Shown here: positions 1-9,725 of the stretch, piece by piece
Position numbering within the stretch: the stretch's first letter is position 1
How the letters are laid out: each line of letters begins with the position of its first letter
DNA from: Amygdalobacter nucleatus
GTDB taxonomy: Bacteria > Bacillota > Clostridia > Saccharofermentanales > Fastidiosipilaceae
Reading direction: 5' to 3'
DNA length: 64,000 nt
Assembly (NCBI RefSeq): GCF_029167365.1
Contig: NZ_JARFNM010000001.1
Span: 1,294,001 to 1,358,000 of the forward strand
Notes under the pieces: model-generated
Told to the model about the DNA's origin: nothing
Databases searched by the model: none
Seen by the model: the letters and a program-made list of their open reading frames with translations, nothing else
Translations under genes and position numbers: made by a program

Positions 1-1667
1 AAATAGAAAAGAGGTCCATCAGGTTATTCTTAATTGGTGTACCTGTTAAAGCTATTTTCATTCGGCCTTTCAAAGCTTTGACGGCTCTTGTTTGTTGAGT
101 ATTTATATTTTTGATTGCCTGCGCTTCGTCAAGGATTACGACATCCCATTTTTGGTCTAATAATTTTGCTTCTCGTTTCAATAATTCATAGCTTGTCAGA
201 GTAATATATTCACCAATTTCTCGATTTTTCGCATGATAAGTAACAAATGGTGCGCTTGGAGCAAACTTTTTCAATTCTTCTTCCCAGTTAGCCAGCAATG
301 AAATTGGCAGCTCAATTAATACTTTGTCTGCTTTTTGATAGTAACGCAAATTCTCTAAGTAAGCTATTATCTGTACAGTTTTGCCTAGACCCATATCGTC
401 AACTAAAATTACACCCATGTTTAGCTTGTCCATTGCAAGTAACCATTTGTAACCTGCTAATTGATATGGCCTAAGTTCAGCCTTTACACTAAGGGGCAAG
501 TCAAATGTTTTGTCTTTTTCCCGTAGTTTCTTAATGGCTTGTTGAAATAATTTTAATATACTTCTAAATCAAAGAACTTTTGACCTTTTCTAGCTAATTT
601 AAGTGTTTCCATCAACGTCAAGCCGTCACTTGTTTCAGCTTCTAGTTCTTCAGATTAGGCAAGTAGATCTTTTAGCTTTTCGTGATTTATCTCAACCCAA
701 TTGCCCTTGCATAATCTAAGCCCCTCACTATATTTTAGGAATTCTTTGAGTTCTTTTTTGCTGAGCTTAAGGCCATCATACATAATCTCTGGTTGGAAAG
801 CTAATAAACTATCTTGGCCAAATTTAGAGGCTGCTTGGACTTTCATCTGTAAGCTGCTATTTTTCTTATTTTTAGCCCACCAGTTAGGTATCTTGACTAG
901 TATGCCAGCTTTAGCATAAAGTTCCAGTTCCTTTAAGAATTGATATGCTTCAGTTTGTGTAAAATAAATAGTTTGAAAGAGTTCACCGCTATGTAAAAGT
1001 TGCTTAATCAGGCTAGATTCTTTTTCTAGTTTGGCAATCGAACTGATTAATTCTAATATTTTCTTTTGCTCATTCCGATATTTGGTTAAGGCATGAGCAA
1101 GCGGATAATGATGGATTTGGCCAGCTTCTAGTTCACTATAGCTAGCCATGAAGGCAAAAGGATATTTAGAATTATTTTTTGTTTCAGCCAAATGAAAAAA
1201 TATACGCTCAGGCGTTGTAAATTAAAGTTGTTTTTCACGGTAATATTCGCTGACTGATTTAGCATAGGTGCCCATTGCTTGTTGGAATTGAGACGTTAAT
1301 TTGGCAAATTGTAAATCTAGCCACTCTTTAACCAAAATATCCTTATAGATAGAGCTATGTCGCCCTGCCAAAGTACACTCTCTAAATCTGCTTCCGTATA
1401 TGTAAATTCCGCTTTTTCGCGCAAAAACTCAATATCGCGTGTCGCACACATATGTTTGTAAAAGAACATACTCAAGCGCATAAACAACTGCTCACTCAAT
1501 TGAGTAGACTGGATAACTTCTCTACATTGCCACGGCATTTCATACCAAGCTTGGTATTTATCTGCTTGCCAGGCAACTAGCTCGTTTTCTTCACCTAGAT
1601 ATTGAAAACTTGTTTTGGTTATGATGAATTCGATGGTCGTATTCCCCTGCATCCTGTAATTACGCAT
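1..1667 (-). pseudogene. SNF2-family DEAD/DEAH helicase, decayed and cut by window edge
   Basis: Read on the minus strand, this is a SNF2/RapA-like ATPase that would remodel or translocate on DNA. The helicase core near 1-560 shows the Walker A motif DDMGLGKT (about 390-415) and the DEAQ box in VVILDEAQA (about 125-150), plus TGTPIKN near the left edge. Upstream, the fragment at 655-1191 has the SNF2-associated region, including IPNWWAKNKK and GNWVEINHEKL, and 1317-1667 is a plausible N-terminal piece. The frame is broken several times: a TAA at 655-657 inside conserved sequence, another stop near 570, a stop at about 1224 just before PERIFFHL, and a shift near 1317. Several independent lesions make a pseudogene far more likely than one sequencing error. 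The C-terminal helicase half lies outside the window. Confidence 0.85.
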
Positions 1668-2032
1668 AGGCGTTAAAAAGTGCGCCTAAGACATTGTTTT
1701 TGCATGATAGCAAATTTGAAGGCTATGTACAATATGCCGGCGTACATATTCAATTGCTTAAGCTGGTTATTTTGAGTGATGTTGTTTCATTTCTATTTAA
1801 TCTTGAATATGCTAAAACGTAACTGACAGCGAGGTTGTTGCCTCTCTGTTAGCTACTCTTTATTTAGCTTTTTGATCTCTAGCCTTAGCTTTTCAATCTC
1901 TAGCTTTTTGAGTTGGACTTGCTGATAAAGTCCATAAGCTTTTTTGATTGATAGAACTGAGGCTATTATTTTCTCTAATAGGATGTCCCTCGCTTAAGCT
2001 AGGGGCATTTACCACTACAATAACGTTCTTTA
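1668..2032. other. Intergenic stretch between helicase remnant and CRISPR array
   Basis: No complete gene is visible. On the minus strand a 46-codon open frame (1853-1993) lacks an ATG and reads as a charged coiled-coil tail (LKKLEIEKLRLEIKKLNKE, then stop). It could be the 3' end of a lost gene. Otherwise this is the leader-distal flank of the CRISPR array, with no further repeat-like sequence that I can see. Confidence 0.4.
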
Positions 2033-2464
2033 GTTTTAGTCCTATTCAAAACTACATACCTCTAAAACTTGCGCGCACCAACATGCAAAACGGTTAGCGT
2101 TTTAGTCCTATTCAAAACTACATACCTCTAAAACTCGCCCGTCCGCTGTGCTTTGCTTTATACAGTTTTAGTCCTATTCAAAACTACATACCTCTAAAAC
2201 CAGCGCAACTACTTCGTTATTAGCTAGTGAGTTTTAGTCCTATTCAAAACTACATACCTCTAAAACCAGCGCAACTACTTCGTTATTAGCTAGTGAGTTT
2301 TAGTCCTATTCAAAACTACATACCTCTAAAACGCTTTTGGCGGCGGTGACTATGTGGCAAGTGTTTTAGTCCTATTCAAAACTACATACCTCTAAAACTA
2401 CAGGTAGTGCTGATACAGTGCTTAATTTGTTTTAGTCCTATTCAAAACTACATACCTCTAAAAC
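2033..2464 (-). CRISPR. Type II-A CRISPR array, 7 repeats and 6 spacers
   Basis: Seven identical 36-bp repeats begin at 2033, 2099, 2165, 2231, 2297, 2363 and 2429, separated by six spacers of exactly 30 bp. On the plus strand each repeat starts GTTTTAGTCCTATTC and ends TACCTCTAAAAC. Its reverse complement starts GTTTTAGAGGTATG, the usual orientation of type II-A crRNA repeats, so the array is read leftward, co-oriented with csn2-cas2-cas1-cas9. The leader end is therefore at 2464 and the newest spacer is expected at 2399-2428. Spacers 2201-2230 and 2267-2296 are identical. I did not recognise the source of any spacer. Confidence 0.98.
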
Positions 2465-2551
2465 TGTTTCTTAACAGGTATGCAAAGATTTCAAGGTACG
2501 TGTATATTATAACTCATTATTAAATCTAATTCATTTTTATTAGAAATGTCT
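2465..2551 (-). promoter_or_regulatory. CRISPR leader
   Basis: This AT-rich 87-bp stretch lies between the csn2 stop and the first repeat in the reading direction. It is the expected leader, carrying the array promoter and the site where Cas1-Cas2-Csn2-Cas9 insert new spacers. On the minus strand it ends ...CCTGTTAAGAAACA directly against the repeat. I see no clear -35/-10 pair, so the promoter position is not assigned. Confidence 0.6.
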
Positions 2552-3229
2552 CTAATATTCGCAAATATCAGGCTTAATTTCATAAAAATAATAATCTGCA
2601 TCCATGCATAACTGATCCACGCCTTCAACTTTATGCGTTTCCAAACATAAGATATCAATTCCACTTAGAGAAACATATTCCTCAAGTTTAATAATCTCAG
2701 ATTCACTCAAGTAAGACAAAGCATTAACTAATATTAATAATTTCTGCTTTCCTAAATAATTACTTACTTGGACAATTGATAATATTTTTTCAAAGATTGA
2801 ATCTGCTTGACTCTCACATCTTATTTTTAGACTCGAAAGATATTTATCTAGTTGAAATTCATCTAAACTTAAATTAAGCTCATGATCAACTAACTCTTCG
2901 CATAATAAATCATACAAATCAAATAAAAGTTTTTCGATTTTAGTTTTTCTTTCATACGCTTGATTTAATTGATCCAACAAATCACTAACTACGCGTTTAT
3001 GTAAAACATTCGAATTTAAATCATAAGCTAAAATATCTGTTATTAACTGTAACTCACTAACCTTTACTTCAGACATATCATCATAATATAGTCTAATATC
3101 TCCATCTTCTTCATATTGATAGAGCTTCTCAACCAATGTTGCAAAAGCGTGATGATCCTCCATAACAAGCACTGTCATATTTTCAATAACTAGAGGTTTA
3201 TCAAGCAAATGAAAATTGAGATTAATCAT
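2552..3229 (-). CDS. csn2: CRISPR-associated protein Csn2 (type II-A)
   Basis: Csn2 forms a tetrameric ring that slides on double-stranded DNA ends and is needed with Cas1, Cas2 and Cas9 for spacer acquisition in type II-A systems. The N-terminus [13 protein letters not shown] and the middle part ([29 protein letters not shown]) resemble the short Streptococcus pyogenes-type Csn2, and the length of about 225 aa fits that subgroup. An upstream GTG would give three more residues. I chose the ATG at 3229 because AGGTG lies a few bases upstream and the protein then starts as in the family. The start overlaps the cas2 end by 8 bp, which suggests translational coupling. Confidence 0.93.
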   Translation of the reverse strand: MINLNFHLLDKPLVIENMTVLVMEDHHAFATLVEKLYQYEEDGDIRLYYDDMSEVKVSELQLITDILAYDLNSNVLHKRVVSDLLDQLNQAYERKTKIEKLLFDLYDLLCEELVDHELNLSLDEFQLDKYLSSLKIRCESQADSIFEKILSIVQVSNYLGKQKLLILVNALSYLSESEIIKLEEYVSLSGIDILCLETHKVEGVDQLCMDADYYFYEIKPDICEY

Positions 3230-3557
3230 CATTGTCACCTAATATTACTACCCGTTTGTCGCTATTAGCCACACTCATATCCGCATTACCGCACAAATAA
3301 ATCATGCGCGCAAATTGTTTTTCCGTAACAGTCAAAATTGTTACATAGCCAGTTGGTGGCTTATTCCATTTAATCCGCTTGATTAAGCTATCTTTTACTG
3401 TATCATTGAGAAATATTTTGCTATAGATTGAAAATTGATGCATCAAAAATCCTTCTTTGAGCAAAAATTTACGAAATTCTCGATAAGCTTTTCGTTCAGT
3501 AGCTGTTGTCGTCGGTAAATCAAACATAATTAGTATTCTCATAAACCTATAGCTCAT
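3222..3557 (-). CDS. cas2: CRISPR-associated endonuclease Cas2
   Basis: Cas2 is the structural partner of Cas1 in the integrase that inserts new spacers. The sequence [16 protein letters not shown] has the beta-strand and conserved Asp (MFDLP) of Cas2, followed by [14 protein letters not shown] and the motif [16 protein letters not shown] typical of type II Cas2. At about 111 aa it has normal length. The start at 3557 (MSYRFM) matches the usual type II-A N-terminus; it overlaps the cas1 end by 11 bp, and csn2 begins within its end. The tight overlaps indicate one operon, cas9-cas1-cas2-csn2. Confidence 0.95.
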   Translation of the reverse strand: MSYRFMRILIMFDLPTTTATERKAYREFRKFLLKEGFLMHQFSIYSKIFLNDTVKDSLIKRIKWNKPPTGYVTILTVTEKQFARMIYLCGNADMSVANSDKRVVILGDNDD

Positions 3558-4419
3558 ATCTAAACTCATCAATTTCAGTAATTTCTCGATTCAAAGCACG
3601 AATTATCCTACGCACGTAATCACTAATGATATTAGTTAAATAAGCATTTTTGTCATGATACTTGTAAGTGCGATTAAAAATATCCAAAATTCTCCGCTTA
3701 ATATAAACGAATGATTCATGCCTATTCTCATAAACTATTTGGTCAACCAGCACACGAAATGGCTCCATCAAGTCACTTGCAAAATTAAACTGGTTAAATT
3801 GATTACAGTGATTTATACCTAATTGCGTAATACAACCATTTACTGCGATCTCTCTTGCTACCATACTAAGTAAAATACTATAGCCATAATTTAAGCCAGC
3901 ATTAATATCCGTTAATTCACGTCTATGAAAATCTGCTCCGAACAAGCTTTTGAAATACATTTTCGCAATTTGTGCTTCGGTATTAACTGGATCGCTTACA
4001 TTTACGTTAAGTATCAAGTCGTCAATAGCCTCTACTTTAGTTAATAAGTCATTACTCTTAAGCAAGGCGGACTGATTCGTCATTTTCTGTAAAAGTATTT
4101 GCTGTAAAACTTTGTCTTTGATTTCATTGTCCCACAATATCTGCTTTTCCAATTGCGCTGCACTATCATATCTTGAATATAATGCACTCAAATTAGCAAT
4201 CGGCAGCGCTTTGTCATCACAAAATATAACTGCAATTTTTTCATCAATCAATCTTTTAATGAGCATCGTTGTCATAGTAATCATTGTGTTTTCAAGTATC
4301 AGTACATCAATTTCAGATAAATGAATTTGTTCCATTTTATCTGCACTTTGAAAGAGCAAATGATTATTGCGATAACTCAACTTTGAATGACAATTTACAA
4401 CTAATGTCCGCCAAGCCAT
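3547..4419 (-). CDS. cas1: CRISPR-associated endonuclease Cas1 (type II)
   Basis: Cas1 is the catalytic subunit of the spacer integrase. The protein (290 aa from the ATG at 4419) begins [20 protein letters not shown], the standard type II Cas1 start, and carries [22 protein letters not shown], the LGINH segment and [10 protein letters not shown], which bring the metal-binding Glu/His residues of the family. A longer frame from a GTG at 4428 is open, but MAWR is preceded by GGGTGAG at good spacing. It starts 17 bp after the cas9 stop and overlaps cas2. Confidence 0.97.
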   Translation of the reverse strand: MAWRTLVVNCHSKLSYRNNHLLFQSADKMEQIHLSEIDVLILENTMITMTTMLIKRLIDEKIAVIFCDDKALPIANLSALYSRYDSAAQLEKQILWDNEIKDKVLQQILLQKMTNQSALLKSNDLLTKVEAIDDLILNVNVSDPVNTEAQIAKMYFKSLFGADFHRRELTDINAGLNYGYSILLSMVAREIAVNGCITQLGINHCNQFNQFNFASDLMEPFRVLVDQIVYENRHESFVYIKRRILDIFNRTYKYHDKNAYLTNIISDYVRRIIRALNREITEIDEFRYEL

Positions 4420-4436
4420 AATACTCACCCATTTAA

Positions 4437-7400
4437 TTATTGATTATATTTGTACCTACTTTCACGCAATCCGCTTAATGACTGGAAAATAATAACAGGC
4501 TCCTTTTTCTCATTTATACTTTGGTATCTTATGCGATTTATTTCTAGCCCACTAAACTTAAATACGCAAGCAGATTTAGAATCCACTAAATGTAATAAGC
4601 TCAATAAAGCTTTGCCAATCTCAGCATAAATTTTTATTTTATTATCATCTTGGCATAAACTCTCCCGTAATTTATGATATTCTTCGCTAATTTTAGAGCT
4701 AACAATTTTTGGCGGCTCAGAATATTTATCTATAAATTTCATCATATGCTCAAATAATTTATCAAACTTTGCTTCTATATTATTCGTATTTTTGATAACT
4801 TTAGTCATTTCTTTTATACCAAAATCGTGTTTCTGCCATTCCTGTAAATGATGAAGTAAAGCCATCATATTCCTAGGTAAAAGCAACTGATTTGCTCTTA
4901 CAAGTTCACACCTTTTTCCTGTCACGCCTGTAAGATATCTACGCTTTCCATCTTCATATTCAAGTAAAGTATATTTAAGTAACTTTTGTACCAACTTAGG
5001 TTCATCGAAGCCCTTAGCTTCAAGATATGTAACTGGATCTTGTTCAAATTTCTGTCTATCAACAATTGGTACTCCAATTAACTTGCGTTTTAATTTACTC
5101 TTAGCTTTATAATCAAATAATATGAAATACGCATTATTTACATTAGTAAATCCTCCGTACTGTTCAGTATTTTGCAAGACTTTTACCGATGATTTAAGCG
5201 ATCTAGTACTACTTCCGCCATTTACCTTATTCTTTTGAATTGTTTCATTATAAAATTCACCACTTGCAGTTTCTGGATGTTTAACTATATTTACGCGGCA
5301 CTTATCTAGTGTCCGTTCAACTACAAACAAACAATTAAACTGCGTATTTCCAAAGTAATCCATAATACCATTACTGTTGTTAAAACCGTTTTTCTTATAC
5401 TTACTATAAGCTCCATATTTTAGCAAATCACTCAGATAGGCATTTTTATTTAACGTATTTGCAATAACTGCATTTAAGTACGCATCATGAGCATGGTGCA
5501 TATCATTAAGCTCACGAACCTTATAAAAGCCGAATGTTTCGCGGAATTGATGACATAAACTGGCACGTGGTAAAAGTATATTTACTTTATCATTTGGATC
5601 AGAAATTAACCCATTAAACTTATTATCCAAATATCGAGCTACAAATTTTGTAATTTGTCTTGTTTCAACTAATTGACGCATAATAAAGCCTGCTTTGTCA
5701 GCTTCTGTAAATTCAGTTTTCATCAAATTGGTATATTTCTCCAAACTTATTTTATCTTGTTGCAATAATACACGCCAAAATCCGCACTGATTTTCAATGA
5801 TATTATGATCTAGCGCACCAGTTCGCTTATCCATATTCATTTTTTTAGCCGTCAATACTTTATTGTCTAGTGAATCATCATATTTGAAACTCTTAGGAAT
5901 AATATGATCAATATCATACGAATGGAGCTCTGACAAGTTTATTTCCTTGCCAGTATACATATCCCTGCCGTTCTGTAAAAAATAAAGGTAAAGAGCATCA
6001 TTTGCCAATGCTTTTTTATTTTTTTCGTATGTCTTCAACACTCTATATAAATCTTCTAGAGCAGCATCTTTTTTTAACATTTTCTCCAATTTCGAATATC
6101 TTGTATCTGCAATTTTTCCCTTTTCACCATCTTCCCTTGGCATTTCAATGACAATATTTTTAGGTAGATATCCCATTATCTCGACTAATTCATCAACTAA
6201 TCTAATTGTCAAACGGATGCCACGTCTTATGCTCGGACTAACATATAAATCATCTAAGAATTCATCTAGTGATAGGTCTTCCAAATGTGTATTCTGTTCA
6301 CGATCAATTTGCCCTTTAAATGCCAAACGTGAATCATTAACAAGTTGCATTAGATTACGATTGGGATTATTTCGACCGTAATAAGCTTCCTTATCATCTT
6401 CAATCAAATAATCCAAAATAGTCTTACAATTTTTATCACGAATACCGTTAATCAATTTAGCTGAAACATTACCAAAGCCTTTATAATGCTTAGTACTTAA
6501 CACCTTAGCCAATTTCTCAGCAGAAAGTGAGAACTTATTTATCAAATCTTTGTTTTGACACAATAGTTCTTTTAATCGTACCAAGCGAATATCCTTATCT
6601 TCAAAAATTGTCAAAATGCTTATTATATCTTCACACAACGGTTTTCCTTCTTCGTCAGCAATTAATTGCTCCATGCCATTAATCTTTTTAAGATCATGAT
6701 ATGTTGAATATTTTGCATTAAATTTAGCTTTTATACCTATAATTTCAGTTTCTTTCACTTTCTCTTTTAATTTACATACATTATTTAGGCATTTACATAA
6801 ATCTGTTTTCGTTACTTCTCTTTTGGTTTTAAACAGCTTTTCAAATATGTTTAACTTCTCTTCTGATGAAAAATTGTTTTTTTTACCTGTTGAATCTATA
6901 TATGCAACTTTGGTCAGTTCGTTAAAAATACAATATTCTTGATACAATAAACTAGCTTTGGGTAGTACACGCTCATTGGGTAAGTAAACGTCCTTACCAA
7001 TCAACCGTTCCATAAATTTTTCAGCTGTTTTATGTTTATCAACTACTCCGTCAAAATTGGTTGGCGTAATTTTTTGTACTTGACCTTCTTTTCGTACAAG
7101 CCATGCAAATCTACTGTACTTTTTATTAACAAGCGGTCCTACATAATAAGGTATACGGAAACTTAACAATTGCAGCAATTCATCTTTATGCTCATTAAGA
7201 AAAGGATAAAATTTAGCCTGTTTGTCCAAAATTGCTTCCATTTCTTGTCTCTGAATTTGATTAGGAATACTTGCATTATCAGTTGACCTTAAATTCTTAA
7301 GGAAGCAAGATTTATTCACTCTTTCTTCTATGGATGTTATCATTTTCAAAATATCGTTTATTTGCTTATCTTCAGCCTCTGTATTTTTATCCTCTAGAAT

Positions 7401-8645
7401 CTTTTTCATGTCCTTTAGTTGCTTCTTCAAAGCTTGCTCATGCGTTATTTTTTTATTTATCCCATTCAACTTGCCTTCTTTTTTATCTACTTTCTTTCTA
7501 AAAGAATCAATATCATCCGCTGTAAGTATTATCATTTCTAAATCTTTACAACCATTAGAGCGCTTAAACTTATTGAACTCTTTAATCAATTTTTTATATG
7601 CTTTAAGATCTTTTTCGTGTTGATTGTACAAACTAACCATATTACTGGATAATTTTGCTGGACTATCTATATTAAGATCAACTAATCTATTAAACATGAT
7701 ATAGTCATATGCTTTACGACACGCAAGTAGCAAATTAGCAATATTTTCATTGCCAGACTGAATAACATCAATAACATCCACGTAATCATCACTCTTAAAG
7801 GAAATAAATAATTCAGAATCTAACTCCGAAGCAAATTTATTAGCTTTAACAGTATGTCCGCAAATTATCTTACAACAATTGCTGAACAAATCATTTTTCT
7901 TTTTATTTTGCTCTTTAAATATGACATGTTCATCGGCAAAGTTCTCTAGTCCTTGCTCAATTTCAGAAATATCTTCATTTTTTATAATGCTATTAAGACT
8001 TTGTTTGTCTACTTCTTCAAATTCCAAATCAACATCTTCAGCGTTAATAGTCATACATAATTCAACGACCTCTTCATAAATACCTGCAAAATCATTTTTT
8101 AGGTCATCAATATTGCCTTCAAATAAAAAGTTTCCTCTACTCTTTAATATGTGTGCTAATGCTAAATAAACTAAACGAATATCCTGTTTCTTTGATGATT
8201 CAATCAAATCTTTACGCAAATGATAAATAGTCGGATATCTACGATAATAATCTTTTTCTTCCTTCTCAGTATCGAATATCTGATATTTACCGTACTTCTT
8301 GTCCTTAGGGTTTAAAAAGCTCTCATTCAGCTTATCAAAGAAATTTGGTGCTTTATCATTAATTATTTCAGAAAAAATTTGCTTTAACCTATCTAGTCTA
8401 TATTTTCTCCGTCTAAGTCTTCGTCTAAGTCCACGTTTACTTCTAGCATCGGCTGCTGATGTAGTCTTATCTGAGTTACCACTATACAATAAGCTACCCC
8501 AAAGATCACGTTTAACAGATTTCTTATCTGTATTTCCCTTAATTGTCATATTACGCTTTAATAATTTTAAATTATCATCAATTATCGCCCAGCCAACTGA
8601 ATTCGTGCCGATATCTAAACCAATCGTGTAATCTTTTTTTGCCAT
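4437..8645 (-). CDS. cas9: CRISPR RNA-guided endonuclease Cas9 (type II-A)
   Basis: Cas9 uses a crRNA:tracrRNA pair to cut both strands of matching DNA. Starting at the ATG at 8645 (AGGAG eight bases upstream) it has 1402 aa, slightly larger than S. pyogenes Cas9. RuvC-I is YTIGLDIGTNSVGWA with Asp11; an Arg-rich bridge helix follows (KRGLRRRLRRRKYRLDRL); RuvC-II is NIVIEMPRE with Glu834; the HNH domain has YDIDHIIPKSF with His914 and the conserved downstream Asn residues (SLDNKVLTAKKMN); RuvC-III is HHAHDAYLNA with Asp1054. All nuclease residues are present, so the enzyme looks active. The C-terminus has NRIRYQS with Arg1371 and Arg1373, aligned with the two PAM-reading arginines of S. pyogenes Cas9. 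First gene of the cas operon. Confidence 0.98.
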   Translation of the reverse strand: MAKKDYTIGLDIGTNSVGWAIIDDNLKLLKRNMTIKGNTDKKSVKRDLWGSLLYSGNSDKTTSAADARSKRGLRRRLRRRKYRLDRLKQIFSEIINDKAPNFFDKLNESFLNPKDKKYGKYQIFDTEKEEKDYYRRYPTIYHLRKDLIESSKKQDIRLVYLALAHILKSRGNFLFEGNIDDLKNDFAGIYEEVVELCMTINAEDVDLEFEEVDKQSLNSIIKNEDISEIEQGLENFADEHVIFKEQNKKKNDLFSNCCKIICGHTVKANKFASELDSELFISFKSDDYVDVIDVIQSGNENIANLLLACRKAYDYIMFNRLVDLNIDSPAKLSSNMVSLYNQHEKDLKAYKKLIKEFNKFKRSNGCKDLEMIILTADDIDSFRKKVDKKEGKLNGINKKITHEQALKKQLKDMKKILEDKNTEAEDKQINDILKMITSIEERVNKSCFLKNLRSTDNASIPNQIQRQEMEAILDKQAKFYPFLNEHKDELLQLLSFRIPYYVGPLVNKKYSRFAWLVRKEGQVQKITPTNFDGVVDKHKTAEKFMERLIGKDVYLPNERVLPKASLLYQEYCIFNELTKVAYIDSTGKKNNFSSEEKLNIFEKLFKTKREVTKTDLCKCLNNVCKLKEKVKETEIIGIKAKFNAKYSTYHDLKKINGMEQLIADEEGKPLCEDIISILTIFEDKDIRLVRLKELLCQNKDLINKFSLSAEKLAKVLSTKHYKGFGNVSAKLINGIRDKNCKTILDYLIEDDKEAYYGRNNPNRNLMQLVNDSRLAFKGQIDREQNTHLEDLSLDEFLDDLYVSPSIRRGIRLTIRLVDELVEIMGYLPKNIVIEMPREDGEKGKIADTRYSKLEKMLKKDAALEDLYRVLKTYEKNKKALANDALYLYFLQNGRDMYTGKEINLSELHSYDIDHIIPKSFKYDDSLDNKVLTAKKMNMDKRTGALDHNIIENQCGFWRVLLQQDKISLEKYTNLMKTEFTEADKAGFIMRQLVETRQITKFVARYLDNKFNGLISDPNDKVNILLPRASLCHQFRETFGFYKVRELNDMHHAHDAYLNAVIANTLNKNAYLSDLLKYGAYSKYKKNGFNNSNGIMDYFGNTQFNCLFVVERTLDKCRVNIVKHPETASGEFYNETIQKNKVNGGSSTRSLKSSVKVLQNTEQYGGFTNVNNAYFILFDYKAKSKLKRKLIGVPIVDRQKFEQDPVTYLEAKGFDEPKLVQKLLKYTLLEYEDGKRRYLTGVTGKRCELVRANQLLLPRNMMALLHHLQEWQKHDFGIKEMTKVIKNTNNIEAKFDKLFEHMMKFIDKYSEPPKIVSSKISEEYHKLRESLCQDDNKIKIYAEIGKALLSLLHLVDSKSACVFKFSGLEINRIRYQSINEKKEPVIIFQSLSGLRESRYKYNQ

Positions 8646-8661
8646 ACTCACAACTCCTAAC

Positions 8662-8700
8662 TAGTAATAGTTATGATTATATGTTACACTATTGGTAACC
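8662..8700 (-). promoter_or_regulatory. cas9 promoter with an inverted repeat
   Basis: Reading leftward, TATAAT (plus-strand 8676-8681) is a good -10 box 31 bases upstream of the cas9 ATG, with only a weak -35 match. Overlapping the spacer is a perfect inverted repeat, GTTAC (8683-8687) and GTAAC (8695-8699), seven bases apart. In the opposite direction TGTTACACT could serve as an extended -10 box for the tracrRNA. A shared regulator could act here; this is inference. Confidence 0.45.
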
Positions 8701-8812
8701 TAAAGCAAATCAAAATACTTTAGTCCTATTCAAAACTATATACCGAATTAAAATAAGGTATATCCGTAAACAACTGGTTCATCCAGTGGGCGCTGGTTCG
8801 GCGCCATTTTTA
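8697..8812 (+). ncRNA. tracrRNA
   Basis: The anti-repeat at 8719-8744 matches the plus-strand CRISPR repeat at 25 of 26 positions; the one difference makes a G-U pair with the crRNA. It is followed by GAATTAAAATAAGG, giving the lower stem (UAAAAU against GUUUUA), the GA/GAAU bulge and a nexus GGTATATCC like S. pyogenes. Hairpin ACTGG-TTCAT-CCAGT (8773-8787) comes next, then a terminator hairpin GGCGC...GCGCC (about 8789-8805) with a T-rich end. The 5' end is not certain; 8697 is inferred from a possible extended -10 box. It is divergent from cas9. Confidence 0.93.
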
Positions 8813-8840
8813 TTTTCTAATTTAATTAAATAAAACCAAT

Positions 8841-9074
8841 TCAAACTATGTTTCTCTGCCTAAATACTTGAGGACTTACATTAAATGTTTGCTTAAAAAC
8901 GCGCGAAAAATAAAGCGCATTTGCATAACCAACTTCCTTCGCAATATCTTTAATTAGCCAGTCAGTTCCCAATAACAACTCCCTAGCTTTTTCCATACGC
9001 AAATTAGTTATATATTCCATAGGATTTACATTTGTGTATTGTTTAAATAACTGACTGAAATAAGATCTACTCAA
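8841..9074 (-). pseudogene. AraC-type regulator, C-terminal DNA-binding fragment only
   Basis: The 77-aa frame has the second part of an AraC/XylS DNA-binding domain: SYFSQLFKQYTNVNPMEYITNLRMEKARELL, a linker helix and the second helix-turn-helix IKDIAKEVGYANALYFSRVFKQTFNVSP. The first part of the first HTH and any ligand-binding domain are absent. The only start is a TTG overlapping the end of the GntR gene. AraC proteins normally have at least about 100 residues of DNA-binding domain plus a sensor, so this is most likely a remnant joined to the GntR gene by deletion. A short translationally coupled protein cannot be excluded. Confidence 0.7.
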
Positions 9075-9724
9075 ATTTGATGCCCCCTATCTGGCACAAA
9101 ACTCATAATATATTCAGAAGCATGTTGTAAATGTTCCTTTACACGGCTATAAATCAAAGTATTATCACGGCTACGCATCGCACTTACAATCGCCTGATGC
9201 TCACGCACAGCTAATTCACGGCGCTCAGAATTTTGTTCAAAAGACATTGTTCTAAAATGTTGCAAGTATTCCTGAATCCCATCCTGTAGCAATCTAAGCC
9301 TCGGCATAGCGCAGAATTGATTAATTCTGGCATTAAATTTGCTTGATAATTTGTAAAGCTGATGATAATCATTCGGATTATTTTGAATAGCGGCCAAAGC
9401 ATCAGAATTAATCTTATCCAATTCAGCAAAATCAGCTTCTGTCATTTTGGCTGCCGCCTCACAAGCAGCTAATGATTCCAAAGCAATTCTGATTTTGAAA
9501 ATTTCTTGAATATCTTCTTTCGTCACAACCTTGATGAAATAGCCCCAATTTTTGCTATAGTCAAGCAAGCCTTCATCATAAATAGCTTGCAAGGCACGGT
9601 GAACTGGCGTGCGCGACACAAACAAGTCATCAGCAATCTTCTTTTCATTCAGCCGCATACCAATCGGCCAAGCACCGCTAATAATCTTGCTTCTGATTTG
9701 GACATATATACTATCTGACAACAA
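9071..9724 (-). CDS. GntR-family regulator with FCD ligand domain
   Basis: The N-terminal winged helix (IYVQIRSKIISGAWPIGMRLNEKKIADDLFVSRTPVHRALQAIYDEGLL) is typical GntR, and the C-terminal all-helical FCD domain (KIRIALESLAACEAAA ... AVREHQAIVSAMRSRD ... VKEHLQHA) is the FadR/ExuR/UxuR type that binds organic acids. At 217 aa the length is normal. The start is a TTG without a clear ribosome site, so the exact N-terminus is doubtful and the gene may have lost its own start. UxuR and ExuR, which control hexuronate genes, belong to this class, and a hexuronate cluster lies nearby; a link is only suggested by position. It sits between two broken regulator genes. Confidence 0.75.
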   Translation of the reverse strand: MLSDSIYVQIRSKIISGAWPIGMRLNEKKIADDLFVSRTPVHRALQAIYDEGLLDYSKNWGYFIKVVTKEDIQEIFKIRIALESLAACEAAAKMTEADFAELDKINSDALAAIQNNPNDYHQLYKLSSKFNARINQFCAMPRLRLLQDGIQEYLQHFRTMSFEQNSERRELAVREHQAIVSAMRSRDNTLIYSRVKEHLQHASEYIMSFVPDRGHQI

Positions 9725-9725
9725 A

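Noticed and set aside
1853-1993. 46-codon coiled-coil frame without ATG
   Set aside because: No start codon or ribosome site; kept only as a possible gene remnant in the intergenic entry.
9211-9429. 72-aa minus-strand frame inside the GntR gene
   Set aside because: Alternative frame of a clear regulator gene, no domain.
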